From contig JAKZAP010000004.1 in assembly GCA_023053575.1 (NCBI GenBank), forward strand, positions 17,061,624 to 17,125,623: DNA of 64,000 nucleotides, in the 5' to 3' direction. A model generated the notes under the pieces. It saw only the letters and a list, made by a program, of their open reading frames with translations, had not been told where the DNA came from and searched no databases. The position numbers and the translations under genes were made by a program. How positions within the stretch are numbered: the first letter of the stretch is position 1; every line of letters starts with the position of its first letter. The stretch comes from Branchinecta lynchi (lineage: Eukaryota; Arthropoda; Branchiopoda; Anostraca; Branchinectidae). This document shows positions 12,171 through 26,200 of this stretch, in pieces.

Positions 12171-13189
12171 GTATTTGATGGTTGGGGTATTAACGGGTCA
12201 AACGGCTGATAATTTTTTTTACGTTTTTCTGCCTTTTTTGGCAAGGTCCTCTTCATATCGTAGCCAAAAATAGCGAAACAAAATTTCCGCGAGCAAGCAT
12301 TTCCTCCATCAATCATAACTCGCTGTCACCTTGCACTCGAGGAATATTACGATTCTAATTCGCTTAAAGCTCACTTTTAAAATGGGGCATAAAGTAGATC
12401 GCCCAGCTTTAAAGTCAAAGTAATATACTAAATTGCACTGATCGACCGCTGTTTTTCTTCGGTTTACAAATTCAGCCATGCATCATACTCTGGGTGGCAG
12501 GTATTATGCATACTGCAATCATCCATTTTTATTTCGTTCATCTTACAAGTTCTGCCGAGTATACACATTCGCACTCTCGTGCTAGTGCTAGAGGTATAAT
12601 CATCCTAGAATATACTTAACAATACATCCACCCACTTAATGGCTGTTGAGTATTGGCTTAACAGCACCAAGAAAATTCCATGTGCATGTTTCACGTCCTG
12701 AACAGAATGATAAATGAATGTTTACAATTGCCTCGACAATTGTATAATTACTCCGACAGCTCAAGGCGCGTTTTCTTTACAGTCCAGAACACAAAGAATT
12801 ATATCCAACCGTCATTAAAATTAACTACCTAAATGCACCTTTGTTTGTCGGCCGAAATTTTCGGGAAATTCAGTGTTTTGCTTTGTCTGGATTTTACTTT
12901 TTTGGTGGGAAAATAAGGTTAATGTTTTAGAAATTCAGTAACTAATGTCATAACCAGGTTCAGGTTAATTCAGCGCTTCTGATTCCTGCGCTGCAAATCG
13001 TGAAAGAATCACTCTTTGCCAGTACCGATTCCCGCCCATGTGAAAAGTAACAACAAAATAATGGCTATGTATATAGCCTATCATCTGAGACTCAAAAGGT
13101 CATTCATGTTCTCGTTGTCGGTTTGCAACACCGAAAATTATGCTTATAATAGGTTACTAATGAAGTATGACTTCTTCCAGTTTGTTATT

Positions 13190-13256
13190 TGTTTTTGTTT
13201 ACTTTGTTGCCATGGCCTCTTGGCTTTTTTGTGTAATTAAATCTAATCTAATATAT
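13190..13256 (+). mobile_element. LINE 3' tail fragment
   Basis: TTGTTGCCATGGCCTCTTGG and TTTTTTGTGTAATTAAATC with a (TCTAA)n end resemble the tails of the other LINE remnants. Short, so tentative. Confidence 0.4.
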
Positions 13257-13599
13257 AGCCTTTCGAGGTGCATACCCCATCTTTCTAATTCACGGTCCAA
13301 AACAGGTCCTTGCAAAGGAAGAAAATCAGCCCTTCATCTCTTGACTGCAGAAGAAATAATTTTCGGGGTCTGGTTATAGGGTTCGGAATTGGTACTGAAG
13401 TGGTTAGGCTTGTTACCTGAAGATTCGCCTTCTGTATCGTTTGTTTGAGGTTTTGTCCTAGCAAGGCGGATTGAGTTGTTAATGATTGAATGCCCCTGTC
13501 TCTTGAGGTTATTTGCTCTCAGCGGTTGTGCTGACTCGAAGTTGATACATCATCTCATTTCTAGCCGGTCATAGGCAATAAAGGGAATATAGTATGGGA

Positions 13600-13793
13600 A
13601 GTAAGTGTTTTGGTGAGATCCGAAGGCTTGGTAGATTCCTGAAGCTAGCTATGGCCCACCGTGAACTATTCTTATAGAAGTTGATTTTTTGGTTTGTTGT
13701 TGGAGTGTATGGTATTTTGTTTTTGGTATTGTGTTATGTTTCCCGCCATGGCCCTTGGGCTTTATTGGGAATAAATTCATTCATTCATCATCT
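13600..13793 (+). mobile_element. LINE 3' end, degenerate
   Basis: Reads IRRLGRFLKLAMAHRELFL before a stop, close to the 26850 copy, then CCCGCCATGGCCCTTGGGC and an (ATTC)n tail. Confidence 0.66.
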
Positions 13794-15280
13794 CATTTCT
13801 AGCCGGTCATAGGCATTAAAAGGAATATATTTAGGAAACAAGAAAGAAACACAGATTTGGGGCAGGGGTCCGGAGCACCAATCACAGAGTGCAAATGAAA
13901 CCGATCAGTGGTGGGAACACACATAAAACCGGGCAGACACTTAAAGGCCGAGTGTGAAATCTCTCAGCTTCAGATACAGCTGATTGTGCGATTTGTCCCA
14001 GCTTTTGCTGGAGCTTTGGTGTGTTTTCACCTAAACCGCAAGATCGAGTCGTCTTGGTGGCAACCACGTCCCTGATGCAAAGAGGTAGCTCTAGCTCGGT
14101 CGGTCAGTGAAAGCGGAAGCTCGTGTTTCCTAGTTTTGGGCGATATTGGAGAGAGAATAAAAGGTTTATTAAAAAAAAAAAAATTCAATGGCGAGAGGCA
14201 ATCCTATAAGGGATTAATTACCCTCAAAAGAAAACATAAACAACAACATAAAGACAAAGAAAACAAAGAAAAAAGAAAGAAGGAATTTTTCAACACGTCA
14301 CTATTTTAACTTTAAATACTCAATAATAACGATATTGATATTTTGGTGCTGTTTGTGCTTTCATTATAAGTCCGTTTTGCTAAAACTTTAGAATAAAAAT
14401 TGTGGTCGAATAGCATTTTATGTGATCTCTGTTAAAGACTTCGAATAATTTCGAAATTTAATTACGAAAAATATATTAGTTCATCTTCGGATAGATTATT
14501 TACTATACTTACAAAATAAATTTCATTGTCCAAATATCTTTTTTTATATCGATATGTAGGCTACTTGTCGATATCGATGTTTGGTCCGATACGTCTACCG
14601 GTAATATTGCTCAACGATAGTGTTTCGTACGCTCGTTTGTACGTTCATCAAGTATTTTTTACCAAATTTCCTAATTTTTACCCTTAATCGATTTTCATAT
14701 GTTGTAGCTGCACATATAGAATACGGACGCTTTTATTCAAAACAAAAGCCTAAGCAAAACATAAATGGTAGCATGGTGTTCGCTCAATCTCCAGTAACAT
14801 GCACACCAAACAACGATAACATCCTGGCATCACCACCAGTCAGATTTGTTTCAGTTATTAAATAACCAATTACGGATTGATTCATTCATCATCTAATCTA
14901 CCGTTGAACGAAATTTGTTAACTGTTGATACGTGTGCAGAAGTTGTTATCCACTGCTCAATGAGCACGACGTTTCCTCACTTCACCAACCCATTCAGAAA
15001 GACGATTTTTAGGCCCAATTGGCTTTTGCAATTTTTTCTTACAGAACGGGAAGGAGAAGTTGCCAACTTCCAGCCGGAGTATATAGACCTAGACCGAGGG
15101 ATTAGTCACTCCCAAAATGGCTGTCTGGTAAGTGCATGTTGCCCAGCAGCTGCCGACGGAGGTTTGTACATTGGTGCCCAACAAGAGAGTAACCCCTCGA
15201 ATTAGACTGACCTTGAGCCCTTTTTCCTTCTGGTCCGCTGATACGAGAGCATTTGCGTCCCCCTGTTGTGCACCAGCCGG

Positions 15281-15491
15281 CAAGGCCGTATCCAGGGGGG
15301 GGGGCGTGTTAGTGGGTTGACCCCCCCCCCCCACCCCCACCCCCGAAACATACACAAATAGCGATTTGTATAGGCTTCTCCCTCTGATCTATGTGTTTTG
15401 TGTACTTTTTTGTCGGACCAGCAGGAAAACAAAAGAAAAAACGAAAGGCAACCCCCCCCCCCCCAAAAATAAATTCCTGGATACGGGCCTG
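15281..15491 (+). mobile_element. hAT-like short element, perfect target duplication
   Basis: Ends CAAGGCCGTATCCAGG and CCTGGATACGGGCCTG, perfect 8-bp duplication CCAGCCGG (15273-15280, 15492-15499). Interior has poly-G, poly-C and a conserved CTGATCTATGTGTTTT core; no coding capacity. Confidence 0.92.
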
Positions 15492-17577
15492 CCAGCCGGT
15501 AACCCATCACTGGGCCTCCTCCGATTTTGCGATTTCACATTCTTGAATCATGTATAGATGAAGTACTTTCCGATTCCGTGTTTAGTAAATATCGGTGTTG
15601 TCCGTTTCTTAATTGGATGAAGCCAGAAAAATATCAGACTTCAAACAAAACCAGCATCCTGGTCTAACTAGTCACGTTTTATGGCCTCTATGTATGCTAA
15701 CTCCTCTTGGCTGAGAACAGCTGTCCCACTGATAGCAGTTGATTGCGATAGCGAAAACGAAGTCACATGTATTGAACGTTCAAGGCTTAGGGTTAATAGT
15801 CCCCCCCCCCCCCCCCAACAAAAAATTGAAGATTCAGACCCAAAAAGTTAAGATCTAGTGTTGCAATCGTTGCAACGGTTGGTGATATCGCCAGATCTTG
15901 CGAATTTTTTCGGTTTGGTGATCCTTTGTTGGTTTCGAGTTTTAACATACAAAACAGGCATTTTTTCAAAAAATAGGTGCTCTTTACTATATTTACTAAC
16001 ATACAAAAGGCCTTCCAACGGAGGTAGTCGCTAATTCTTCTTTCGGTGATTTTGAAAATAACAGCGTTTTCTCTGGCGTGTCAACACTGTTTCGTCTCTT
16101 CATATTATAGTCTTTCGTCTGAGACGCAAATGAGGAAATAAAGGGGGATGCCTCTTTTGCGTGGAAAAATACAACCGTTTAAATATAACTGAAATCGAAG
16201 GGTTGGCCATTCGCGATTTGGTGTAAACCAAGTGACTGGTGCCGGCTCGGTGCAAAGTCCGTGGTGCCGATAGGAGCTTTTTGTAGAGTTTTGTAGATTT
16301 CTTGTAGAGTCGAAATGTAACTAATCTGTATCTGCACGTCAGACTAATGCACTGCAACATACTTCAACCCGGCTTCAATCGATTGTTTCTTTTCCAGACA
16401 AAATGTCGTAAGGTATTTTTGTTTCGGGCCGAGAACGAACAAAATGAGTTCTTCCAGAAAAGAAATTTTTTTCGAAGCCTTTGTAGCCTTCTCTTCTGCC
16501 AATTGCTCATAGCTAATGTATTCAATTTGGATTTCAGTGATATTGGCATCGAAATAATGATTAATTCATGACTATGATTAACCTCAGGGCAGGACAGTAG
16601 CCCGATAGGAACTTAATGTAAGCTGTAGCGAAAACCTCTGCTATTTTCTTCCATAACTGTGCTTATCCATATTATAAAGAATACGATTTTCACCGGTAAA
16701 AAGCGACCCCACTATTTATGCAAACACAAATTTTATGGTGACAAACAATGCTTAACGCTAAATATACTAATTAATAAATACTGAAAAACGCCTCGTGCAC
16801 TTACACCCACATGTTTTACATCCTGCTATACGAGGCAAATCACGATTATACCTTGTTCAACTAAAAGTCGACACCTGTTTTTCGTGACATTGTTATCTCA
16901 AGTTACTTGTGTAGTTGGCGTCTCCACGATTCTTGTGGGTCTTCGCCAACAGAATATGCTCACGAGTGTGGCTGGTTCGTTGATAAATTAGTAGGTGACA
17001 AATTTGGTCGGACTCTGGTGTTGTCGAGCAGAAAATTGTCTCCTTTCTTCATTTTGTTTACTCGTGTCCATGCCCTTAGTAATAACGTAAGTCAAATTAA
17101 GGCTCTGTTTTTTCCTGATTTTCGCATGAGCCTCTGCCATTAGCAGATAACTGTCTCCTTTCACTAATTTTTGTTCTACTTGTGTATATTATTTACCATA
17201 TTACTTGTAACTACAGCAATAACGTATGTCTCTTTGGTTTCGTTTGGGTTTCTATGAGACTGTGCCCTTAGCCATTCATTAGCTACAAGCACGTGGACAG
17301 CTTTGGAAATTATTTTTCTTAAAGTAGATCTGAAGGGTTGACTTTCTCTTCTCTCATGTTGTTATGAGCGTATGTAGTATCGCTGTTTCTTCCGCGTGTT
17401 TTCGCTTAATTATATTTTAGACACGGTAATTTGTCGCAGGAGATCTATTGAACCAATTGGATAACAGAAGCAGATTTGTTCCGTTTCAGCGTTTTGTTTT
17501 CATCTTCATAGTTAGTAAAAATGAAAAGAACCACGAACCAGTTTTAAGAAATCCCAAATAATAAGATTGATACTAAG

Positions 17578-17835
17578 CAAGCCCGTATCCAGGAATTTAT
17601 TTCGGGTTTTTTTTTGCAATTCGTTTTTTTTTACTGCGGGTCGGACACAAAGTACAAAGACATAGATCAGAGGGAAAAGCCTATAAAATGATTATTTTTT
17701 TATGTTTCCGGGGGTGGGTGGGGTGGTTTCTATTTGTTGGCTTGAGCACTCTTGGTTATTCGAAAATAAAAGCTAGCCTTTTTAGAGGATTCACGGTGTT
17801 TGCTTCAACCCCTTACCCCCCTGGATACGGCCCTG
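17578..17835 (-). mobile_element. hAT-like short element, reverse orientation
   Basis: Begins CAAGCCCGTATCCAGGAATT and ends CTGGATACGGCCCTG. Flanks ATACTAAG and GTACTAAG match 7 of 8. It is the longest copy (258 bp). Confidence 0.85.
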
Positions 17836-20712
17836 GTACTAAGATTGCCCGGCAATGGAGAAACTAGTTTAAGTTGCTTCGTTTGCGCATTCCGTCCGCT
17901 TCTGCAAACGAGACAACTATGACTCTGGATACAACGTAATTGCGGTATCTCCATTCGTCTACGGAAGTAGTTTTTAATTTTTAATTGAGCAAAGTAGGCA
18001 TGACCCTATGGGCCCACTGTTTTTAGAGTCCCATGAAGGATCAAAATAATACCTATTTGACTGGGAGCTAAACGAGAATAAAAAACATGTTTAGTTGCTA
18101 ATGTTTAACTGTGTGTAATAAAATAAAAATAAAAAAAATTCTAGCTTAAACCTGAAGAGGAGTCAAATAAAATCTGTTTATTAAAATTATTGTTGGTAAG
18201 CCAAAAGGTATTATAATAGTTTGGGCAGGGGGGGGGGGGAGGCCACGAGAGGCCTCCTCACGGTTCAATCGGGCACGGAAACCTTTTATTTCCCGTAAAG
18301 CAAGAACAGGTGTAAAAAAGAAGAGCTTAGTGTTCGCACCGAATTATACGACTTAGTGCGTCGGATCCAGATTCCTTCGCTGAACAAGGTGTCGGGTTTC
18401 CATTTTGATATGCACGAGGCGCTAAGGTGTAAAATATTATATGACAGCTTCCTGCGAGACGAGTGGCATATTTGTGGATTCTTCCTTCAGTATCGCTTTA
18501 CGTCTCCACAAAAAGGCGAGGAGAACAAATTGAAAGATCGATTGAGTTTCAGAAAAAATAGGCCTCCAAGGTTGTCTCAGAATAGAATGTTCTTCAACTG
18601 CGTACAGTCTTCGTGCTTACCTCCATATTAAATTTATAGTCGATATTTTCGGTGTAATATACAGTTCCAGTGTGAAAATGGAAGTAGAAATGGACAAAAA
18701 AAATGGCAGTCTTGTTTCCCTATAGATGCCAGTTTTGGGATCGAAAAATTGCTGTTTTAGTCTGACAATGCTGCCGCAGTGCTCCAGTTAACAGTTTAAA
18801 GACCTTACAGCTTATTGCTTATTTTGGTACGGTGCGGGAATGGTACCGACGAGGAGCAATTCATATTCGCCTGTACGACTCGCAGTTACGTGGCTAGCTG
18901 CAGCCTGCAGGTTCTGGAGTCGATGTCGTCGCTGTGTTCATAGCTTTACCAGTTCCACATCTGTGACAAGCACTTTCTCAAAACTCCAGTTTCTAGCTGT
19001 TGCACAAACACAGCTTTTTCTCTGGTGCTCCGCCCATGGAGTTTTAAAGTATTGCAATTTTTTCGCAAAAACACTTTCTCTTGATGCATAGATGGCCGTG
19101 TATCTTTGTGTTTGGGTGTACCGTCGTCAGTTCAGTCAACATATAAATAAATCAGTAAATGACACGTGATTTCAGTTTTCTGTCACTGGCCGACTGGTGT
19201 GAAACGTGGATGAGCGGTCACCTTTAACTTGGCAGTGGAACAACCGTTGATTCGATACATAGGAAGACATAGGAAGATGGTCAGGATAACTGGGAACATT
19301 TTCATGATTTTCTGAATAGGTACAATATTAAGTTCTTATGTCCGTGACACGAGAGTAAAGCAAAATAACTAAGAAATGCCACTCCTTAGATAGCGCTTTA
19401 TCTAAATAAAGGGACGTCTTGAGTGATTTAAAGTGTTTCATTGCGCTGTCGACTCGCTATTAAACTGTTTATTCTGCTATGCTCATCCACGTAGAAACCA
19501 ACACAGAAATGTGGGTAGGACAAGGGAAAAGGGTTCTGGAGTTCGGTACGGTATTAAACCGCTTCTCTCCTGTTCGAGGGCAGTATTTTGACTTTGGTGT
19601 TTTTCTAAAAACAGTGGGGAACGTAGTAATGATGAAGGGGGAGGGGGTAGCTTAACACACCGAATGATTAAAAGGTATGCGATGGGTCTAAACTGTCTTT
19701 CCGTTTATAGTGTCATCGGGTTATCACTTATAATAATCCGCTGTAAGTATTTACAAAGCAGCACTGAATTAGATCAAAGTTAAACACGCAATGTCTCCAA
19801 AAATAAATTTACACACAATACATTTCGCTTTTGGCACGCTCTGCCGACTTAATCTTTTTGATTTCAGCGGGACGTCAAGAGAAGTACACGAATTCAAAAA
19901 TCGGTCGCCCAAACATAAACGGCTATATTGGAAAACGGATAATACATTCGTCCGGACCTTGAGTATGAGTAGTGTAGGTAACATTTGCCCTCCTGTCCAT
20001 ACAGTCCTCATACACCAGAAAGTGTAAGCTCTCGACTGGTTTTCTTTTTTTCCCTTCCAAAACTCGTTGCGACTAAACTTGCATCGGCGATCGCCGAACG
20101 TCTTTAATCACCATCCGGAAACTGACGAGAAAAGACCGACCCTAAAATGTATCTCGCTCCTAAAGATGGCGATTGTGCCTATCCCGACGACCTCGAGAGA
20201 ACGAATGAACAGACAGACCAAAACGCATGCATGATCCGAGTTCTAACATACCCAAATAGTTTCCCACAATCGTAACAACTCAAACAAAACAAATTCTTTA
20301 ACAGGGTTATCACAGACATGGAATAATTTCAAAGCTCGACAAAATCCGAACCGGATCCGGACTCCAAACCGGAATCCTGGCGAGCCTCGCTAATCCAGCG
20401 GCACTTTAAGCCTACGGTACTATAAGTAATTGGCGAGTGCGGGTGCCCCAGTACTTGTATGGTGGTTTTGCTGAGGCCTAAAAAAGGAACTAGTTAATAC
20501 ACGTCGAAGACGAATTACGCCACAGCAAACAAAGCGATGATGCGACAGTTCGACCTAAGAAAGCTTGTTATAAACAATTCGTTCGACGGACTTTTGGTCA
20601 CGCGTAGGCTACAATTCGTCCCAGAGACCATGAGTCACATCACAGTCGGTCGCAAGAACAGTTTGTCACAGAAAATTTGACACAGGAGATGTCTTCCAAC
20701 CTGGTAGAGCCG

Positions 20713-20903
20713 CAGTCCCGTATCCAGGAATTTATTTCGGGGGGGGGGGAGGGTTGCCTTTCGGGTTTTTTTGCCTGCTGGTCGAAGTACAAAAAACACA
20801 TAGATCAGAGGGAAAAGCCTATACAAATCATTAATTTTGTGTGTTTCGGGGGGGGGGGGGGGGGGGTCAACCCCCTAACCCCCCTCCCCTGGATACGGCC
20901 TTG
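20713..20903 (-). mobile_element. hAT-like short element, reverse orientation, old copy
   Basis: Begins CAGTCCCGTATCCAGGAATT and ends CTGGATACGGCCTTG. The target duplication is degraded (GTAGAG shared). Contains a poly-G run of about 17. Confidence 0.82.
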
Positions 20904-21500
20904 AGTAGAGGTGTGCTTTGAGGATATAATGTACCGAAAAGATCCCATTGCCTTACTATTGTACATGTTTTTTTAGAGCTCATTACTGTACTCGTGAAGA
21001 TGGCCCGATGTTCGTTTTCGTTAAGTTTTCACTATCGGCACATCGCAAACTCATTCAATTACATTTCGTAAGCATCTTTTTTTTCTGTAAAGCATATATT
21101 TTGTGTCTGTCCAAACAGGCTGAATTTTCTGTGCGGTGTATTAAACACGTGACGAAATGTCCGTTGAACGAAGAGCCCATGTGACGGTTTATGGGACGAA
21201 CTGTTTGGGAAGAATGAAAACTTCTCGAAAATGCTTCGTGATAACTACAGCTCAAGTGTAGACTCTTTACGGACGGCAAATACAAAACTAGACATGATAT
21301 GATTTGGACACCAGTATAAACAGGAACAAAGTTGGGATACTGATTTTATTTCTTCGTCCAGATAATATTTACCCCCAACCAAACGCTTGGAAATGTAAAA
21401 AAAAAGGTATTGGTGTTTTTTGGCGGTTTGCGGCCATACAAAAACGCTGAGAAAAACAAGAACTCGCATGGATTAAACTTGTTTGTTTATCTGTGAGGGC

Positions 21501-21688
21501 CAAGGCCGTATCCAGGGGGGGGGGGTAGGGGGTTGAACTCCCTCCCCCCGAAACATACACAAATACAATTTTTTATAGGCTTTTCCCTCTGATTTATGTC
21601 TTTTTTGTACTTTTTTGTCCGAACCTCAGGCACCCCCCCCCCGAAAGGCATCCCCCCCCCCCGAAATAAATTCCTGGATACGGGCCTG
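21501..21688 (+). mobile_element. hAT-like short element, perfect target duplication
   Basis: Ends CAAGGCCGTATCCAGG and CCTGGATACGGGCCTG, perfect 8-bp duplication GTGAGGGC (21493-21500, 21689-21696). Confidence 0.92.
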
Positions 21689-22265
21689 GTGAGGGCTATT
21701 GTAATAACCGACGGACGAACCAACAGACAACATTTGCGAAGACAGGTATCCCGTCACAAACGTTGTGTGATCCCACGCATTTGTTACTTTTTATTCCGAA
21801 ATTATCGTTTAAGTTGTACAAAACCCAGACGCTAATCTTAAAATCCACAAAGCTAGATTTTGAATTTTTACACGAAAATTCCCTGTCCACATAATTAGCC
21901 TAGTGACATAGATGACTTTTACAACGTCGTTAGACCATGTGTAAACATACGATAACAAATAGTTACTCTCATCTCCCCTATTACTTGATTAAACAAATGT
22001 TTAAGTCCCGAGATTAGATAAAAGCTAAGGACAGGCAGTGTGTCGCAGGCCCCATACTGACAGCAATTTAGCTTACAAATAACATTTCTATGGGATGGGA
22101 TTTCAGAGATAAATTCTAGATAGGCTAAGATAAAAAGGTTATTTTAAATGTTTGTAGCATTCGAATCTTTAACTGCGTATTAAAGTTCGAAACGCTGTAG
22201 GCCTAGTAAGTGTCAATGCAATAGTTTACTTGATTCGAGCAACCTGAGTTCGTTACGTTTGTTTA

Positions 22266-22648
22266 AAGGACCCCTCGCACTATTTACTCTTCAACTTAAA
22301 GTATTTTAAAATATTTGAATACTTTAAAACTAGGCTGTGCTTTCAACAAATAACCCACAGTTTTTGCTGTTTTAAGCCTTTTCGAAGACCCGTTGACTTG
22401 CAGCGAAAACAGGAAACAATTTACATAACCGGTTTTTCTGATGGAAAAACTTCTCGCAGACAACCGTCGACAGTGTGATCCACATCGAAGGTAGCAAAAC
22501 ACAGCAAGTGAGAAAATCAGCATGGTTTTGTTAGAGGGGTTAGAATGTACCGGATGAAATTGGGGTCCCCGTGTTTAGAAATATATGGAGTGATTATGGA
22601 AGTAGGTTGCGTTAGTATTATAGGTAATACAGGTCCTTTAAGTTCAAT
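22266..22648. mobile_element. TTAA-flanked inverted-repeat element just 3' of Irx B
   Basis: Left end TTTAAAGGACCCCTCGCAC and right end ACAGGTCCTTTAAG: inverted repeats AGGACCCCTC-like between TTAA sites. A second copy of the whole ~380 bp lies at 38930-39312. TTAA duplications are typical of piggyBac and Kolobok groups; superfamily not settled. Right end is about 55 bases from the Irx B stop. Confidence 0.75.
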
Positions 22649-22703
22649 AGTTCCGATAAAAGCGAAGTGTTAAAAAAAATATTAGTAGGCTAGTTCAACT
22701 TAC

Positions 22704-23251
22704 TTACGTTTTGTACATCTGGTGGCTGAAGGGACTAGGGGCTATTGACTCGTTCACGTTCAGCTGTTCTTTCAAGCCGCTTTGCATTTGATTCACTTTC
22801 ATGGTGGCACTAAGGTCGGCAGGTATGCCATACTTTTGATTAAGTCCATTATATTGCAACATCCCATTGTTGCCACCGTGCAGCCGCATATTAGGTGGCG
22901 TCTGTGGTGGCGTATCCGACTGTGTTTCGTTCGAATAAGTACCGTTCGGGTACCCATTTGAGTACCCCACTAGGCTAGGGTAGCGGCTGTATGGCTTAAA
23001 GCCGGCTAGCTTTGAGCCGCCGTTGTTCATCCAGTGGTTATTGTAGATAGGGCCAGGGGCGGGAGGTGGCGGTGTCTTGCAGGCGGCGGTGTCGGCGAGG
23101 GACCATATTTTGGGTTTTGAGTGCAGTTCTTCTAAAGAACTGTCTTTGGCCTGTAATAGTATGCTGGCAACGCCGCTAGGACCTGAGGGCATTTGGCAGG
23201 ATGAACCTTCCGTGTCTTCTTCTGAGTCCACATCCTTATCAGAATCGTCAT
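22704..23251 (-). CDS. Irx: Irx B coding exon 6, C-terminus with KPKIWSLA motif
   Basis: Two bases plus 181 codons and TAA at 22706-22704. Acceptor TTTCCAG. It contains an acidic start ([15 protein letters not shown]), [22 protein letters not shown], a Tyr/Asn/Gly-rich part, [10 protein letters not shown] and a tail ending HQMYKT. The KPKIWSLA and NGLNQ motifs occur in Irx C-termini. The stop overlaps a donor-like AAAAC-GTAAGT, so read-through into another exon is possible but not required. I see no clear minus-strand AATAAA in the first few hundred bases downstream. Confidence 0.9.
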
Positions 23252-26200
23252 CTGGAAATAAAAGTTTTATTGCTACCTGTGTACATGGCTTCTTCTTTTC
23301 TTTGGGGTTTTACTTGTTTGTCCAGATACATTGTTTTCGTTGCGAAGTGCTTAATCTTGTTTCGATAGCAACCTTGGGTGGCTAGGATGTTTCCAATTCC
23401 TGAGGTTAGTGGCTACAAGTATCGCCCACGTACTTTCAGTACAGTGTCAATTTGCAGTTTGACAGTGAGACACTAGCATTACATTTCAGGTTGTATGGGT
23501 ATGACGATAAGGTAAGGTAGCAAGGAAGGTTTTGGATGCCGGAAGGACGGTGATGAATAGTGGAAGGAAGGGGTGCTCACAGGCTTCCTTCTCCCCATAT
23601 TCTAAACCACCTCGGCCGAGTTGGTCTCGGGTCGGAATATATTACTATTCTGACGCAAGAGCTACCCGGACGAGGTCCATTCGATTCTTGCGATGCATGG
23701 AAGAACTAGAAGTAGGAAGATTGGCCAACAAAGCCAGTTTTAAAAAAGAAAAAAAGATTATATATATATATCAAATATAAATTATATTTATATTATAAAT
23801 AAATTTAAGAATATCAGTGAAGTAAGAGAACAAGTTGGAAATTGGCAGGGGTGCTAGTTTCAACGAGGGGTTGTCAGCCAACGCTACGGCACTTCACGCG
23901 CGACGTAGTGTGCATCGTTTCTAGGATTCAGCAGTGCCTGGCTAGAAACTTAGAATTTGTAGATTACCCTTCTTCACACTCAATTACGTGTTTTGACCTA
24001 GGATTCTGTACATGGTATTCTTCTTTATTTAATATTGTGAAGAAAAAAATTGTGAAAGACGAGAGATAAAAAGAATATGAGATTATTTTTTATTTTCGGG
24101 AAAATTATTACGCCTTGGGAGCAGGGGATGATTACCAGAAGACTGCCCGGATTTAGATTCTCTCCATGCTAATATGCTGGACATCCTTATTGACTAGGTC
24201 CGGAATTCCGTTTCCATCCACATAGACACTAGCTGTACAGAAAAAAACCCCTTATATCTATTATTCTAATTGTCAGTTTCTTCAAGTGAGGAAAGATAAC
24301 TATGCTCATCAGGTATAAATGAGAATTTGGGATTATCTAGGTCTGCCGTCATGTCGTCCATTCCTTAATTTCATACAGCTTCTAATTACTGAGCAGCAAT
24401 AGAGTCCCAGAAACAAAGTAATGAAGGTATAAGCCTAAAATGTACCTTTATCAATCACAGTTCCGCCCCGCCACGCCCGTTTCAATTAATCCCACGCGCC
24501 TCGACTCACCATTGCAGTCGCTCTCTCCGTGATGATTATCGCTGGAAACGTCCTTCCTATCTTTCACATCGTCTTTAGTCTCATCCTCGCTGTGGATATC
24601 TTCATCATCATCAGTTCTGTTTTTCGGCTCCCATGTCATTTTATTCTCTTTCTTCAGCCGACGCCGCGCGTTGGCAAACCAAGTCGAAACCTGTTCGTAA
24701 AGCAGATAGAATGACGGCCATAAACTTTCTATACCTGCTTTATTTCTCATAAGAAGAAAAGCAGATCGTAGTTGATGAATATGAAAGAAATCTGACATAA
24801 CGACCCTAATTATATGTGCGATCATATTCCAATTAACAACCTACATCAGACTTAGTTTTTGTTTCCTGTGAGAAACTCGAATTTACAATCGCCGAAATGC
24901 TCAAATCACCTTATAAATTCATTCTGTCTTTGGTTTAATAGCAGCTCAATGTTTAGCATATAATCAACCAACTGGGGACATTTCAGACGTCGTTCTCTAC
25001 ATCGACGCTAATAAAAAGCTGATAAGAATAGTATATTTCTCACGGATAAGAGCACGTAGAGACCTGTCGGTTAGAAAAATTTATGGCATGAATCGGAAAT
25101 AAATGACGGGAAAAGACAGCAGAGAAAACCAAAAAGTCTCGAGAGGTAGAAATAATAAAAGTAACAAAAACACTTGATAGTGAGCGTAACAAGTGGCGTG
25201 CCGGGAAAGGAAACATAATTTTTAGGAACTGCGTGTATTTCATGAAATGCGCTTTTTGTTGATGTGGGAGTGTGATATTCGACGCGAGATCGAAGATTAT
25301 CGTAAGTTGATTCTACTAAAGGTGACATAACGGGACAAACGAAATGGCGGGAAAGAGAGTATTGCCATTTCCTCCGTCCACATACAATGTGAGAAGTAAA
25401 TTCCTTTATTCACACAGCAAAAACATAATGCTGCGAATAGAAGTTCTGCCCGGCCGGATTGTGCACACCAGGTGCACACTTTCATGGACAAATCTTAACT
25501 TTTCCGCATAGAATTCATGATGGCTCGGAGAATCCTCTCGGGAATCCCAGTCTGACTCTGGAATTCCCAACTACGATCTTACGTCCGCAGAAAAAGTCGC
25601 TCACTTCTGTTTTAACATCTTAGTCGAGACGATTATTGTCACGCTGGAAAAACTGTTGAGCAGAATGTCAATGAACACTTGTTTTTTTCTAAGAAGTTTA
25701 CTACTATGGAATTTAAAAAATTGTACTATCGGAAAAGTCAGCAATTGAAAAAATACTGAAAATAACTGATCTATGTGTTTTTTGTACTTTTTTGTCTGAC
25801 CAGCAGGCACCCCCCCCCCCCCCCCCCCGAAATAAATTCCTGGATACGGGCCTGCTTTAACCCCAAAAAAGGAAATGGGCCCATGGCAATAAAAAAAATA
25901 AAAATAAACAACACCTCTACACTCAATATAAGCGTTAGTAATAACTGATAAAACGATATTAACGACAAAAATCGAGGCTCACCTGCGTTAATGTCATTTT
26001 GGTAATGATCGCCAACATAATTTTCTCCCCCTTGGTCGGATAGGGATTTTTCTTGTGCTCGGTAAGCCAAGCTTTTAGCGTAGCGGTCGATTCCCGTGTC
26101 GCATTCTTCCGTCGGGCTGCCAAATCGTATCCGGCGCCGTACCTACGGGGACAAATAATGATTGTGTCAAAAAAGAGCGACGGCGACAGACCCTGGTCAC

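Larger units (their letters stand above)
10551..22703. other. Intergenic region between Irx A and Irx B
   Basis: About 12 kb. Contains foldback elements (11186-11497, 12009-12170), LINE 3' debris (13190-13256, 13600-13793), four hAT-like short elements (15281, 17578, 20713, 21501) and a TTAA element (22266-22648) just past the Irx B stop. An A-rich tract lies at 14170-14280. Remaining short ORFs show no family resemblance. The stretch would contain Irx A promoter-distal and Irx B 3' sequences; I cannot point to enhancers from one sequence. Confidence 0.7.

Noticed and set aside
14075..14115. tRNA-like stretch (GTAGCTCTAGCTCGGTCGG)
   Set aside because: It does not fold into a full cloverleaf as far as I can see, and no B-box GGTTCGANTCC is placed downstream.
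18356..18631. 91-codon plus-strand ORF between the Irx genes
   Set aside because: No motif and no flanking gene structure that I can support.
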